DNA of 64,000 nucleotides, taken from positions 14,728-78,727 of the forward strand of contig URAV01000016.1 of assembly GCA_900545915.1 (NCBI GenBank), written 5' to 3'. Both the position numbers and the translations under genes were made by a program. Origin of the DNA: an uncultured Porphyromonadaceae bacterium. Its GTDB lineage: Bacteria; Bacteroidota; Bacteroidia; Bacteroidales; Coprobacteraceae. The notes under the pieces were generated by a model. The model made no database searches, was not told the DNA's origin, and worked only from the letters and a program-made list of their open reading frames with translations. This document shows positions 44,076 to 53,367 of this stretch, piece by piece; position 1 is the stretch's first letter; each line of letters starts with the position of its first letter.

Positions 44076-46028
44076 ATGATTTCAATAGAAGGGTTATCGG
44101 TGGAATTTGGCGGAAATCCGCTTTTTGATGATATAACCTATGTGATAAATAAAAAAGATCGAATTGCTCTGGTCGGGAAGAACGGTGCAGGAAAATCTAC
44201 TATGTTGAAAATTATTGCCGGGTTGCAACAGCCTACATCGGGGATGGTGAATATTCCTAAAGATATGACAATCGGGTATTTGCCTCAGCAGATGCAAATA
44301 TCCGATTCGCGTACGGTAATGAAAGAAGCAGAACAAGCCTTTGCCCATATATTTGAACTTCGGTCACGTATCGACCGTATGAATCGGGAGTTGTCAGATC
44401 GAACCGATTATGATAGTCAGGATTATCATGATTTAATAGAGCGAGTTACAGATGCGAATGAGCAGTTGACGATGATCGGTGCTGCAAATTATCAAGCGGA
44501 AATAGAGAAAACATTGATGGGATTGGGATTTGTCAGAGAAGATTTCGATCGCCCGACATCTGAATTCAGCGGTGGATGGCGCATGCGTATCGAATTGGCG
44601 AAATTGCTTTTGCAGCGTCCGGATGTGTTGTTGCTTGATGAGCCCACCAACCATTTGGATATAGAATCGATTCAGTGGCTGGAAAATTTTTTGGCGACAA
44701 GAGCGAATGCCGTAGTATTGGTCTCTCACGACCGGGCATTTATAGATGCGGTGACAACTCGTACCATAGAAATTTCATTAGGTCGCATTTATGACTATAA
44801 AGTAAATTATTCCAAATATGTTCAGTTACGAGCCGAACGTTTAGAACAGCAGCAACGGGCTTTTGAGAATCAACAGAAGCAAATACAAGATACGGAAGCT
44901 TTTATCGAACGTTTCAGGTATAAAGCCACAAAAGCTGTTCAAGTGCAATCTCGTATTAAACAGTTGGAAAAAATAGATCGAATCGAAGTTGATGAAGTCG
45001 ATACCTCTCGTCTTAATTTGAAGTTTCCTCCTGCACCTCGTTCCGGAGACTTTCCGGTTATAGGACAAGGTGTCGGCAAAACTTATGGCGATCATGTCGT
45101 TTTTTCGAATGCTGATTTTACGATTCGGCGGGGTGAAAAAGTGGCTTTTGTCGGAAAAAACGGAGAAGGAAAATCGACATTGGTAAAGTGCATAATGGGA
45201 GAGATCGACTATGACGGAATATTGAAAATCGGTCATAATGTCAAAATCGGGTATTTTGCGCAAAATCAAGCACAGTTGTTAGATGAAAATCTGACGGTTT
45301 TCGATACGATAGATCGTGTGGCGGTAGGGGATATACGTACCAAAATACGGGATATTTTGGGCGCTTTTATGTTTGGGGGCGAAGCATCCGACAAAAAAGT
45401 AAAAGTTTTGTCGGGAGGGGAAAAGACTCGATTGGCTATGATCCGGCTTTTGCTTGAACCGGTGAATCTTCTGATTCTCGATGAGCCTACCAACCATTTA
45501 GATATGAAGACTAAGGACATTCTGAAGCAGGCGATAAAAGATTTTAACGGCACGGTAATTGTAGTTTCTCATGACAGGGAATTTTTAGACGGTTTAGTCG
45601 ATAAAGTCTATGAGTTCGGGAACAAGAGAATAAAGGAGCATCTGGGTGGCATTTATGATTTTCTGCAACGAAAAAAGATGGAAACGTTACAAGATTTGGA
45701 GCGTAATAGTAACGTTGATTCGAAATCAGTCTTGAATAATTCCGGAGATAAGGAAATTTCGGGGACGAGGTTGTCGTATGAAGAACGAAAAGAATTTCAA
45801 CGTCAGATAAAAAGATTGGAAAAAGCTGTTGCGGATAATGAAAAGCGGGTTGAACAAATAGAGGCGGAAATACAGTCTGTTGAAGAGCAATTGGCTTCTC
45901 CTGAAGGTGCATCTGATACTCAGCTTTATGAAAAACATGGGGCGTTGAAGAAGGCTCTGGATGTAGTTATGGAGAATTGGACAGAACACAGTGAGCAACT
46001 TGAAAAGTTGCGGTTACAAGATTTATAA
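44076..46028 (+). CDS. ABC-F family ATPase
   Basis: A 650-residue soluble protein with two ATP-binding cassettes and no membrane domain. Cassette 1: Walker A LVGKNGAGKSTML, signature EFSGGWRMRIELAKLL, Walker B VLLLDEPTNHLD. Between the cassettes is the charged linker EQQQRAFENQQKQIQ typical of ABC-F. Cassette 2: Walker A FVGKNGEGKSTLV, signature VLSGGEKTRLAMIRLL, Walker B LLILDEPTNHLD. The C-terminal coiled coil (EERKEFQRQIKRLEKAVADN) resembles the Uup group. ABC-F proteins act on the ribosomal E site to relieve stalled translation; some protect from antibiotics, for which this sequence gives no evidence. The M13 peptidase gene follows by 19 nt. Confidence 0.95.
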   Translation: MISIEGLSVEFGGNPLFDDITYVINKKDRIALVGKNGAGKSTMLKIIAGLQQPTSGMVNIPKDMTIGYLPQQMQISDSRTVMKEAEQAFAHIFELRSRIDRMNRELSDRTDYDSQDYHDLIERVTDANEQLTMIGAANYQAEIEKTLMGLGFVREDFDRPTSEFSGGWRMRIELAKLLLQRPDVLLLDEPTNHLDIESIQWLENFLATRANAVVLVSHDRAFIDAVTTRTIEISLGRIYDYKVNYSKYVQLRAERLEQQQRAFENQQKQIQDTEAFIERFRYKATKAVQVQSRIKQLEKIDRIEVDEVDTSRLNLKFPPAPRSGDFPVIGQGVGKTYGDHVVFSNADFTIRRGEKVAFVGKNGEGKSTLVKCIMGEIDYDGILKIGHNVKIGYFAQNQAQLLDENLTVFDTIDRVAVGDIRTKIRDILGAFMFGGEASDKKVKVLSGGEKTRLAMIRLLLEPVNLLILDEPTNHLDMKTKDILKQAIKDFNGTVIVVSHDREFLDGLVDKVYEFGNKRIKEHLGGIYDFLQRKKMETLQDLERNSNVDSKSVLNNSGDKEISGTRLSYEERKEFQRQIKRLEKAVADNEKRVEQIEAEIQSVEEQLASPEGASDTQLYEKHGALKKALDVVMENWTEHSEQLEKLRLQDL

Positions 46029-46047
46029 ACGTAATAATTAAATAATA

Positions 46048-48081
46048 ATGAAACAACTATTGATTTTACCTTTGGTTGCCGGAGCTTTGGCTACCGGTTG
46101 TGCTCCTAAGCCCGGGGCGGAGAAGAGTTTGGCCATAGATCCGTCTAATATGGATACGACTGTGGCTTGTGGAGATGATTTTTATGAGTATGCTTGTGGA
46201 GGGTGGATTAAAAAAAATCCGTTGAAGCCTGAATATGCTCGTTATGGCTCATTCGATGTTTTGGCCGAAAACAATCAGAAACAAATGCGCGAGTTAATTG
46301 ATGAGTTGGAGAAAGCTGAAAATGAACCGGGATCGGTTGCTCAAAAAGTCGGAGATTTATATAAAATGGGATTAGACAGCGTTCGTCTTAATAAAGAAGG
46401 TGTTTCTCCTATTTCGGAAGCTTTGAAAAATATAGCTTCTTTGGATGATAAGGCTGCTTTTGCATCTCTCGTTGCTCAAATGCATAAAGAAGGATCGTCT
46501 CCTTTCTTCCAGTTATATGTAGGCGCTGATGAAAAAAACAGTTCGATGAACATTGTTAATTTATATCAGAGCGGTATGAGTATGGGAGACCGGGATTATT
46601 ATTTGTCCGAAGACAGCGCTAACGTAAAAATTCGGGATGCATATAAAAAATATATTAATGAGCTGTTTACATTGGCAGGTTATTCTGCAGAGAAAGCTGC
46701 TGTTGCCGAAAAGAATGTTATGAATATAGAAACGGCATTGGCTAAAGTTGCATTTTCTCGTGAAGAAACCCGGAATCCGTTGAAAAATTATAATAAAATG
46801 CCGATGTCGGATTTTCTAAAACAAATGAACGGTTTTGATTGGAAATCTTATTTTTCAGCTTTAGGTTTGGACTCTTTAAACGAAATCAACCCTAATCAGT
46901 TACCTTTTATAAAAGGTATGGATGCCTTAGTTGGAGGTTTGACCTCTGAAGAAATCCGGGATTATTTGATTTTTAAGCAAATAAATACGGCTTCGTCTTA
47001 TTTGAGTGATGATTTTGTTCAGGCGCGTTTTGACTTTTACGGTAAGGTTCTTTCCGGACAGCAAGAATTGAAACCTCGTTGGAAGCGTTCGTTGAGTGTA
47101 ACGGACGGAGCTTTGGGCGAAGCGTTGGGTGAGATGTATGTAGCAAAATATTTTCCGCCTGAAGCAAAAGAACGAATGCTTAAATTGGTAGAAAATTTAC
47201 GAATTTCGTTAGGTGAACATATTGACAGTTTAGAATGGATGAGTGCTGAGACTAAGGCTAAGGCAAAAGAAAAACTTGCTGCTTTTTATGTAAAGATCGG
47301 TTATCCCGATAAATGGCGTGATTATTCCGGATTAACGATCGATCCGAAAAAATCGTATTGGGATAATGTACGTGAAGCTGCTATATTCGAGTCTGATTAT
47401 ATGTTGAGCGATGTAAATAAACCGGTCGATAAAACCCGTTGGTTGATGAGTCCGCAGACAGTGAATGCTTATTATAATCCGACAACGAACGAAATTTGTT
47501 TTCCGGCAGGTATCTTGCAGCCGCCGTTCTTTTATATGGATGCCGACGATGCCGTGAATTATGGAGGCATAGGCGTTGTAATCGGGCATGAAATGACTCA
47601 TGGATTTGATGATCAGGGTCGTCAATATGATAAAGATGGAAATCTGAAAGATTGGTGGACGGCAGAAGATGCGAAGCAGTTCAATTTGAGAGCAGACAAA
47701 TTGGCCGATCAATACAGCAGTATTATTGTTTTGGATACAGTGCATGCAAACGGACGCTTCACATTGGGTGAGAATATTGCCGATCATGGAGGATTGCGGG
47801 TCTCTTATACTGCATTTAAGAATGCGACGAAGGGACAGGATTTGAACCCGATCGACGGATTTACTCCCGACCAGCGTTTTTATTTGGCTTATGCAGGATT
47901 ATGGGCGCAGAATATCCGGGATGAGGAGATATTGCGATTGACTAAGATCGATCCTCATTCTTTAGGCAAATGGCGTGTGAATGCTGCGTTACGTAATTTG
48001 GAAAGCTTCTTTCAGGCTTTTGGAATCACAGAAAAAGATCCGATGTATATGAAGCCTGAAGACAGGGTAACGATTTGGTAA
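46048..48081 (+). CDS. M13 family zinc metallopeptidase, lipoprotein
   Basis: A 677-residue neprilysin/PepO-type peptidase anchored as a lipoprotein: MKQLLILPLVAGALATGC with lipobox ATGC and Cys18. The conserved opening GDDFYEYACGGWIKKNP follows near residue 47. The catalytic zinc site is VIGHEMTHGFDD (His514, Glu515, His518) and the third ligand is Glu575 in LGENIADHGG. NAYYNPTTNEICFPAGILQPPFF-type substrate loop residues are present upstream. The family cleaves short peptides of under about 40 residues in the periplasm. Bacteroidales carry several such enzymes. It is probably co-transcribed with the ABC-F gene; the terminator starts about 25 nt after the stop. Confidence 0.95.
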   Translation: MKQLLILPLVAGALATGCAPKPGAEKSLAIDPSNMDTTVACGDDFYEYACGGWIKKNPLKPEYARYGSFDVLAENNQKQMRELIDELEKAENEPGSVAQKVGDLYKMGLDSVRLNKEGVSPISEALKNIASLDDKAAFASLVAQMHKEGSSPFFQLYVGADEKNSSMNIVNLYQSGMSMGDRDYYLSEDSANVKIRDAYKKYINELFTLAGYSAEKAAVAEKNVMNIETALAKVAFSREETRNPLKNYNKMPMSDFLKQMNGFDWKSYFSALGLDSLNEINPNQLPFIKGMDALVGGLTSEEIRDYLIFKQINTASSYLSDDFVQARFDFYGKVLSGQQELKPRWKRSLSVTDGALGEALGEMYVAKYFPPEAKERMLKLVENLRISLGEHIDSLEWMSAETKAKAKEKLAAFYVKIGYPDKWRDYSGLTIDPKKSYWDNVREAAIFESDYMLSDVNKPVDKTRWLMSPQTVNAYYNPTTNEICFPAGILQPPFFYMDADDAVNYGGIGVVIGHEMTHGFDDQGRQYDKDGNLKDWWTAEDAKQFNLRADKLADQYSSIIVLDTVHANGRFTLGENIADHGGLRVSYTAFKNATKGQDLNPIDGFTPDQRFYLAYAGLWAQNIRDEEILRLTKIDPHSLGKWRVNAALRNLESFFQAFGITEKDPMYMKPEDRVTIW

Positions 48082-48105
48082 ATGATTTTATTTATATAAA
48101 TCGAG

Positions 48106-48134
48106 CCGGGATTTTATTAAAATCCCGGTTTTTT
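48106..48134 (+). terminator. Terminator of the M13 peptidase gene
   Basis: Perfect 10-bp stem ccgggatttt (48106-48115) with aaaatcccgg (48119-48128), followed by tttttt. Confidence 0.85.
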
Positions 48135-48156
48135 ATGTAAAATGATACACAAAAAT

Positions 48157-48190
48157 ACTCCGGTAAAAATATTATAATTCTTACCGGAGT
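48157..48190. terminator. Second hairpin in the convergent gap
   Basis: Perfect 10-bp stem actccggtaa (48157-48166) with ttaccggagt (48181-48190). In the minus-strand reading it is followed by atttttgtg, about 200 nt beyond the trpB2 stop, so it may close that transcript. Confidence 0.55.
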
Positions 48191-48387
48191 TTCCTGTTTA
48201 TTTTAATCAAATCTTAGGACTTGTCTCAATTTTACTCGAATCAGTTTTGAGATTTTCTTTCGAGGTTATTTTTCTGTTTTTACAAGGATGATAGCGGGCT
48301 ATCTGACGAGTAAAAACGGGAAAAAAGACCGGAAGCAAATACAAAAACGACCTGATAATATTTTTGTCGGAAAATTTAGACAGGCTT
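48191..48387. other. Repeat-bearing part of the 306-nt convergent gap
   Basis: Apart from the two hairpins upstream, this stretch holds a copy of the dispersed intergenic repeat (48341-48390) preceded by ~150 nt with no gene that I can support. Confidence 0.4.
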
Positions 48388-48390
48388 TTA
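48341..48390. repeat. Dispersed intergenic palindromic repeat, copy A
   Basis: The core acaaaaa...cctgataatatttttgt is shared with copy B at 57217-57288, where the same 16-nt cctgataatattttt occurs. Its right end (aaaatttagacaggctttta) runs into the trpB2 stop codon at 48388-48390. The arms form a short hairpin. Confidence 0.6.
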
Positions 48391-49749
48391 AATAATGTCT
48401 TTTATCTCTTCAAGATTTTTTGCTACATCTTCATCCGTTACTTCGCAATTTATAAGGTCTCCTGAGAAATATTGGTCATAAGCTGCCATATCGATGAGTC
48501 CGTGTCCCGAAAGGTTGAACAATATTGTTTTCTTTTCTCCTGATTCTTTAGCTTTCTGTGCTTCTTGTATTGCTGCGGCAATAGCATGAGATGATTCGGG
48601 TGCAGGAATAATACCTTCGGTACGAGCGAAAAGAGTTGCCGCCTCGAATGTGTCTAATTGTTTGATATCTACAGCTTCCATGAGATTGTCTTTTTTCAAT
48701 TGGCTGACAATCGATCCGGCACCATGATAACGAAGACCTCCGGCATGTATATTCGCAGGTGCGAAGTTATGTCCGAGTGTGTACATCGGAAGTAATGGGG
48801 TATATCCCGCTTCATCTCCGAAATCATATTGGAATCTGCCGCGTGTCAATTTAGGACAAGAAGCCGGCTCGGCAGCAATAATTCGGATATCTCTACCTTC
48901 TGTCAGTTTATGACGTAAGAAAGGAAAAGATATTCCGGAAAAATTTGAACCTCCACCGAAACAACCTATGACGATATCGGGATATTCTCCTGCCATTTCC
49001 ATTTGTTTTTCTGCTTCGAGACCTATTACGGTCTGGTGCAACATAACGTGGTTTAAAACACTCCCTAACGTATATTTGCAATTCGGAGTTTGCAGAGCTA
49101 ATTCGATCGCTTCTGAAATAGCAGTACCCAGACTGCCTTGATAGTTAGGGTGGTCGGTCAGTATTTTGCGTCCTGCCTTTGTTGACATACTTGGGGATGC
49201 AATTACCTGTGCGCCGAATGTTTGCATAATAGAACGGCGATAAGGCTTTTGATGATAGCTGACTTTTACCATATATACGGCCAATTCGAGTCCGAATGTT
49301 TTGGCAGCATAAGAAAGTGCAGCACCCCATTGTCCTGCTCCTGTCTCGGTCGTAATGTTGGTTACACCTTCTTTTTTACAGAAATAAGCTTGAGCTATCG
49401 CCGAGTTTAGTTTGTGTGAACCGATAGGACTTACACTTTCGTTTTTGAAATAAATATGTGCGGGCGTATCTAAAGCTTTTTCTAATCCGTAGGCACGTAC
49501 CAGCGGAGTAGGACGCCAAACTTTATACATATCCCGTATTTCATCGGGTATTTCTATCCATGCGTCGGTTGTATTTAGTTCCTGATGAACCAGTTCTTTT
49601 GCAAAAATCGGATAGAGATCTTCCGGCTGCAGTGGTTTTTTTGTTCCGGGATGGAGAGGTGGCATAGGTTTGTTTTTCATGTCCGCCACTATGTTATACC
49701 ACGCTCTGGGGATGTCGTTTTCTTGTAGTAAAAATTTTTTTGTATCCAT
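48388..49749 (-). CDS. TrpB2-type tryptophan synthase beta-like PLP enzyme
   Basis: A 453-residue pyridoxal-phosphate enzyme of the TrpB2 group, which joins indole (or another nucleophile) to serine. The lysine that binds PLP is Lys113 in SPIGSHKLNSA, the phosphate-binding loop is CFGGGSNFSG, and the glutamate motif is TETGAGQWGAALSYA. The N-terminal extension (about 60 residues more than TrpB1) and the missing adjacent trpA mark the stand-alone TrpB2 form. Its physiological role outside full tryptophan operons is not settled in the family. It starts at the ATG at 49749 and ends against copy A of the intergenic repeat. Confidence 0.92.
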   Translation of the reverse strand: MDTKKFLLQENDIPRAWYNIVADMKNKPMPPLHPGTKKPLQPEDLYPIFAKELVHQELNTTDAWIEIPDEIRDMYKVWRPTPLVRAYGLEKALDTPAHIYFKNESVSPIGSHKLNSAIAQAYFCKKEGVTNITTETGAGQWGAALSYAAKTFGLELAVYMVKVSYHQKPYRRSIMQTFGAQVIASPSMSTKAGRKILTDHPNYQGSLGTAISEAIELALQTPNCKYTLGSVLNHVMLHQTVIGLEAEKQMEMAGEYPDIVIGCFGGGSNFSGISFPFLRHKLTEGRDIRIIAAEPASCPKLTRGRFQYDFGDEAGYTPLLPMYTLGHNFAPANIHAGGLRYHGAGSIVSQLKKDNLMEAVDIKQLDTFEAATLFARTEGIIPAPESSHAIAAAIQEAQKAKESGEKKTILFNLSGHGLIDMAAYDQYFSGDLINCEVTDEDVAKNLEEIKDII

Positions 49750-49931
49750 AATAAGAGTTAGTTATGGTATTATTAGTTGAGTTTTTTATCAGATGTTTTT
49801 TGTAAAATTATCTCAAACAAAAGAATTTTGAAACAAAGGAACAAATAATAATTAAAAAATCAAACAAAAAGAAAGGATAATTCAATATTGATAAACAAAT
49901 CGATCAAAAAATAATTTTTCGGTGAAATGAT

Positions 49932-49961
49932 AGAGCCTGTTTAGAATCTGTCTGAATTTTG
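49932..49961. repeat. Left-end-like fragment of the dispersed repeat
   Basis: agagcctgtttagaatctg followed by tctgaatttt resembles the left arm of copy B at 57217-57288 (aagagcctgaattttcc). It is a partial match only. Confidence 0.35.
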
Positions 49962-50037
49962 CACGGATGTTTTTTGATACTTGTTTTCGATAGCGTTTTT
50001 TAGTTTTGTGTCGAAATGAGCCGTATATATAAAAAGC

Positions 50038-50073
50038 AAAGAGAGGGACTACTCACGTAGTATTCCTCTCTTT
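50038..50073 (-). terminator. Terminator of sodB
   Basis: Outer arms aaagagagg (50038-50046) and cctctcttt (50065-50073) with an inner actac/gtagt stem. The minus-strand reading continues into a T-rich gctttttatat. Confidence 0.65.
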
Positions 50074-50150
50074 TAGAATTCATCACATTATGCTTATTTT
50101 AAAGTGCTAGAAAAGTTACGCATCACGCGCGACTATTTGAAAAGTGCGAA

Positions 50151-50726
50151 TTAATATCTTTCTTCAACTACTTTCCAATCGACGATATCCCATAGACCAT
50201 TCAAATGATCGGCTCTTCGATTTTGGTAGTCGAGGTAATAGGCATGTTCCCAGACATCGAAGGTGAGAAGCGGCGTATATCCTTTTGTCATCGGATTGCC
50301 GGCATTTCCTTCTTTAATGATGTCCAGCTTGCCTTCTTTGTCTTTTACCAGCCATACCCAACCTGATCCGAATTGGGCGACTCCTGCATCGACAAAGGCT
50401 TTTTTGAATTCTTCAAAAGAACCCCATTTTTCATCGATTGCCTTTGCTAAAGCACCTTTCGGTCCTTCGCTTTTGTGGGGAGTAAAGCTGAAAAAGTAAA
50501 ATATATGATTCCATGCTTGAGATGCATTGTTGAATAAAGCTCCGTCAGCTTCTTTGATGATAGTTTCGATCGGTGTATCTTCATAAGGTGTACCCTTAGT
50601 CAGATTATTCAGATTATTAATATAAGTCTGTTCATGTTTGCCGTAATGAAACTCTATCGTTTTTTTACTGATAGCAGGTTCTAATGCATCATATTCGTAT
50701 GGTAATTTGGGCAATTCGTATTTCAT
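50151..50726 (-). CDS. sodB: Iron/manganese superoxide dismutase
   Basis: A 191-residue cytoplasmic superoxide dismutase of the Fe/Mn family, converting superoxide to oxygen and peroxide. All metal ligands are visible: His27 (TIEFHYGKH), His74 (SQAWNHIFYF), Asp157 and His161 (TFDVWEHAYYLDYQN). The Tyr-containing HYGKHEQTYI helix and GSGWVWLV are typical. Family members from Bacteroides can be cambialistic, using Fe or Mn; the residues seen do not decide. The protein has no signal peptide. Only a near-consensus -7 sequence (TTAGTTTG, minus strand near 50762) precedes it. Confidence 0.97.
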   Translation of the reverse strand: MKYELPKLPYEYDALEPAISKKTIEFHYGKHEQTYINNLNNLTKGTPYEDTPIETIIKEADGALFNNASQAWNHIFYFFSFTPHKSEGPKGALAKAIDEKWGSFEEFKKAFVDAGVAQFGSGWVWLVKDKEGKLDIIKEGNAGNPMTKGYTPLLTFDVWEHAYYLDYQNRRADHLNGLWDIVDWKVVEERY

Positions 50727-50938
50727 AATTCTATTTTTTTTATCGCTGTTTATTAGTAAAACAAACTAACAGCAGAAAAGTTCTGTAATTGTTGATTTTT
50801 TAATCTTTTTTTGCAAATAAAATCTTAAAGCTCTTTTAGACAGTATTATTTTTTTGTTGGAAAAAGCCCTTTTTTATTTGCTTTACTTAATAAACAGCCG
50901 TTGTCGGTAAAAGTTCTGTGAAACGGAAAAAAAATAAT

Positions 50939-50946
50939 TACATTTG
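50939..50946 (+). promoter_or_regulatory. Predicted -7 box for the pcrA/uvrD gene
   Basis: TACATTTG ends only 9 nt before the ATG at 50956. If it is the true box, transcription would begin within a few bases of the start codon. Confidence 0.55.
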
Positions 50947-50955
50947 CATAAAAGA

Positions 50956-53367
50956 ATGTATAGTGTGGAAGAGTTTTTGAAAGATCTTAATCCGAGTCAG
51001 CGGGAAGCTGTTTTATATAATGATGGTCCTTCACTTGTTATTGCCGGTGCAGGATCGGGTAAAACCCGTGTACTTACCTATAAAATTGCATATCTGTTGC
51101 AAACAGGCTATGCTCCTTATAATATATTAGCATTGACTTTTACCAATAAAGCGGCACGGGAGATGAAAGAGCGTATTTCCCGAATAGTAGGAGAAGATAC
51201 TGCATCCCGTTTGTGGATGGGCACTTTTCATTCGGTGTTTTTGCGGATTTTGCGAACCTATGCCGACCGTATCGGTTTTGATTCTAAATTTACAATTTAT
51301 GATACTGCTGATTCTCGTAATTTGATCAAGGCTATTATTAAGGATATGTCACCAGATGGAATAGTAAGAGATTTAAATGAAAATAATAAAAGAGTTGAGA
51401 GAGGACTTGACGAAAAATTGTATAAGCCGGCGACGGTTCAAGCTATTATCTCAAATGCTAAAAATGCCTTGATTACTCCCAAAGCTTATGCAGCTTCAAA
51501 AGAGTTGATAGAAGCGGATATCCGTTCTAAAAAACCGCTTATAAAAGATATATATGCAGAATATTGGAATCGTTGTGCTCGTGCGGGGGCGATGGATTTT
51601 GATGATTTACTGCTTTATACCAATATTCTGTTTCGGGATCATCCCGATGTTCGGGATCATTACAGGAATATATTTCGGTTTATCTTGGTAGATGAATACC
51701 AAGACACCAATTTTGCACAGCATCTCATTGTGCACCAATTGGCAAAAGATCACAATCATATATGTGTCGTAGGAGATGATGCGCAAAGTATTTATTCATT
51801 TCGGGGAGCAAATATCAGCAATATTTTAAATTTGAGGACAGATTATCCCGGTTGCCGGACTTTTAAATTAGAACAGAATTACCGTTCTACACGCATGATC
51901 GTAGCTGCTGCAAACAGCTTGATCGAAAAAAATAAAGAACGGATTCCCAAACATGTATTTTCGGATAATGACGAGGGGAGTAAAGTTGCTGTGTTGAATG
52001 CGTATTCCGATTTTGAAGAGGGATATATGGTGGTAAACCGTATTTCCGAAATGCGTGCCGTTTCGGGATTTTCGTATAGCAATTTTGCTATTCTTTACCG
52101 GACAAACGCACAATCCCGAATTTTTGAAGAAGCATTGCGGAAGAAAAATATTCCTTATAAAATATATGGGGGATTGTCATTCTATCAAAGAAAGGAGATT
52201 AAAGATATTGTCGCCTATTTTCGTATGACGGTCAATCCGCATGATGAGGAAGCTTTGAAGCGGATTATCAATTATCCTTCTCGGGGAATAGGAGATACGA
52301 CTCTTCGCAAAATAGGAGAATGTGCTACAAAATATGAAGTAAGTCTGTGGCAGGTGGTTTCCGATCCGCTTGCTTATGCTCTTTCTGTCAATAACAGCAC
52401 ATTGGACAAGTTAAAGAAATTCAAAGAGTTGATCGACTCTTTTAGGGAAGCAGCGGAGGAGAAAAATGCTTTTGATCTGGCAGAGCAGATAGTCAAACAG
52501 TCGGGAATTTTTGCAGAGGTATTTTCTGACCGTACTCCGGAGAATTTGAGCCGTCAGGAAAATTTGCAGGAGTTGATGAATGGGGTGCAGGAGTTTTGTT
52601 CTTTACGTGAAGAAGAAGGAAACGAATCGGTTTCATTAATCGATTTTTTGAATGAAATATCTTTGGCTACCGATCAGGATAATGATAAAGAGGAAAATAA
52701 CGATAAAGTTACGATGATGACCGTTCACGCATCAAAAGGTCTTGAATTTACGAATGTGTTTGTTGTAGGTCTTGAAGAAGACCTCTTTCCGTCGGCGATG
52801 TGTAAGAGTAGTGAACGGGAAATAGAAGAGGAGAGACGGCTGCTTTATGTCGCGATTACCCGTGCGGAAAAAAATTGCATACTTTCGTATGCGGGTACTC
52901 GTTATCGCAACGGGAGTCCTACAGCTATGCCTCCTAGCCGTTTTTTAAAAGACATGGATTCTCGATATTTATCTTTGCCTTCTGCCCTCGATGGCGACGA
53001 AAGACCGGAAAGACGGGAGATGAATCGTTTCTCTTCCGGAAATGTATTCGGTCGTGTACGTAGTCGTCAATGGTCGGACGGGCAGGATTCTGTAAACTTG
53101 AAAGCCAAGAAGTCAGACCTTTATAATTCGGAACAGTACAGACCGCTTACACGAATGGAACAAGCTGTTTCCAAGGAGACGTCAGGAACATTGAAACAGA
53201 TCGGAAACATACAGGTAGGAAGTGTTATACGGCATGATCGTTTCGGACAAGGACAGGTTATCGATATTTCAGGAGATGGAGATAATGCTAAAATCGGAGT
53301 TGAATTTGAAAATGTCGGTAAGAAACAATTACTGCTTAAGTTTGCGAAGTTTACCGTAGTTGAATGA
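50956..53367 (+). CDS. UvrD/PcrA-type DNA helicase
   Basis: An 803-residue superfamily 1A 3'-5' helicase of the PcrA/UvrD/Rep group, used in repair and replication restart. ATG at 50956 (MYSVEEFLKDLNPSQREAV); an upstream TTG falls inside the promoter box. Motif I is IAGAGSGKTRVL, motif Ia ALTFTNKAAREM, motif II FILVDEYQDTN, motif III GDDAQSIYSFRGA, motif IV LEQNYRST, motif V VTMMTVHASKGLEF and motif VI LLYVAITRAEKN. The C-terminus (VGSVIRHDRFGQGQVIDI...FAKFTVVE) is the PcrA-like tail thought to bind RNA polymerase or partners. The stop overlaps the nspC start (ATGA), so the two genes are coupled. This is odd, as their functions differ. Confidence 0.95.
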   Translation: MYSVEEFLKDLNPSQREAVLYNDGPSLVIAGAGSGKTRVLTYKIAYLLQTGYAPYNILALTFTNKAAREMKERISRIVGEDTASRLWMGTFHSVFLRILRTYADRIGFDSKFTIYDTADSRNLIKAIIKDMSPDGIVRDLNENNKRVERGLDEKLYKPATVQAIISNAKNALITPKAYAASKELIEADIRSKKPLIKDIYAEYWNRCARAGAMDFDDLLLYTNILFRDHPDVRDHYRNIFRFILVDEYQDTNFAQHLIVHQLAKDHNHICVVGDDAQSIYSFRGANISNILNLRTDYPGCRTFKLEQNYRSTRMIVAAANSLIEKNKERIPKHVFSDNDEGSKVAVLNAYSDFEEGYMVVNRISEMRAVSGFSYSNFAILYRTNAQSRIFEEALRKKNIPYKIYGGLSFYQRKEIKDIVAYFRMTVNPHDEEALKRIINYPSRGIGDTTLRKIGECATKYEVSLWQVVSDPLAYALSVNNSTLDKLKKFKELIDSFREAAEEKNAFDLAEQIVKQSGIFAEVFSDRTPENLSRQENLQELMNGVQEFCSLREEEGNESVSLIDFLNEISLATDQDNDKEENNDKVTMMTVHASKGLEFTNVFVVGLEEDLFPSAMCKSSEREIEEERRLLYVAITRAEKNCILSYAGTRYRNGSPTAMPPSRFLKDMDSRYLSLPSALDGDERPERREMNRFSSGNVFGRVRSRQWSDGQDSVNLKAKKSDLYNSEQYRPLTRMEQAVSKETSGTLKQIGNIQVGSVIRHDRFGQGQVIDISGDGDNAKIGVEFENVGKKQLLLKFAKFTVVE

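Larger units (their letters stand above)
49750..50150. other. Gene-free divergent/tail gap between trpB2 and sodB
   Basis: This 401-nt AT-rich gap lies upstream of trpB2 and downstream of sodB (both on the minus strand). I see no full -7 box for trpB2. It holds a left-end-like fragment of the dispersed repeat (49932-49961) and the sodB terminator (50038-50073). No gene is supported. Confidence 0.45.
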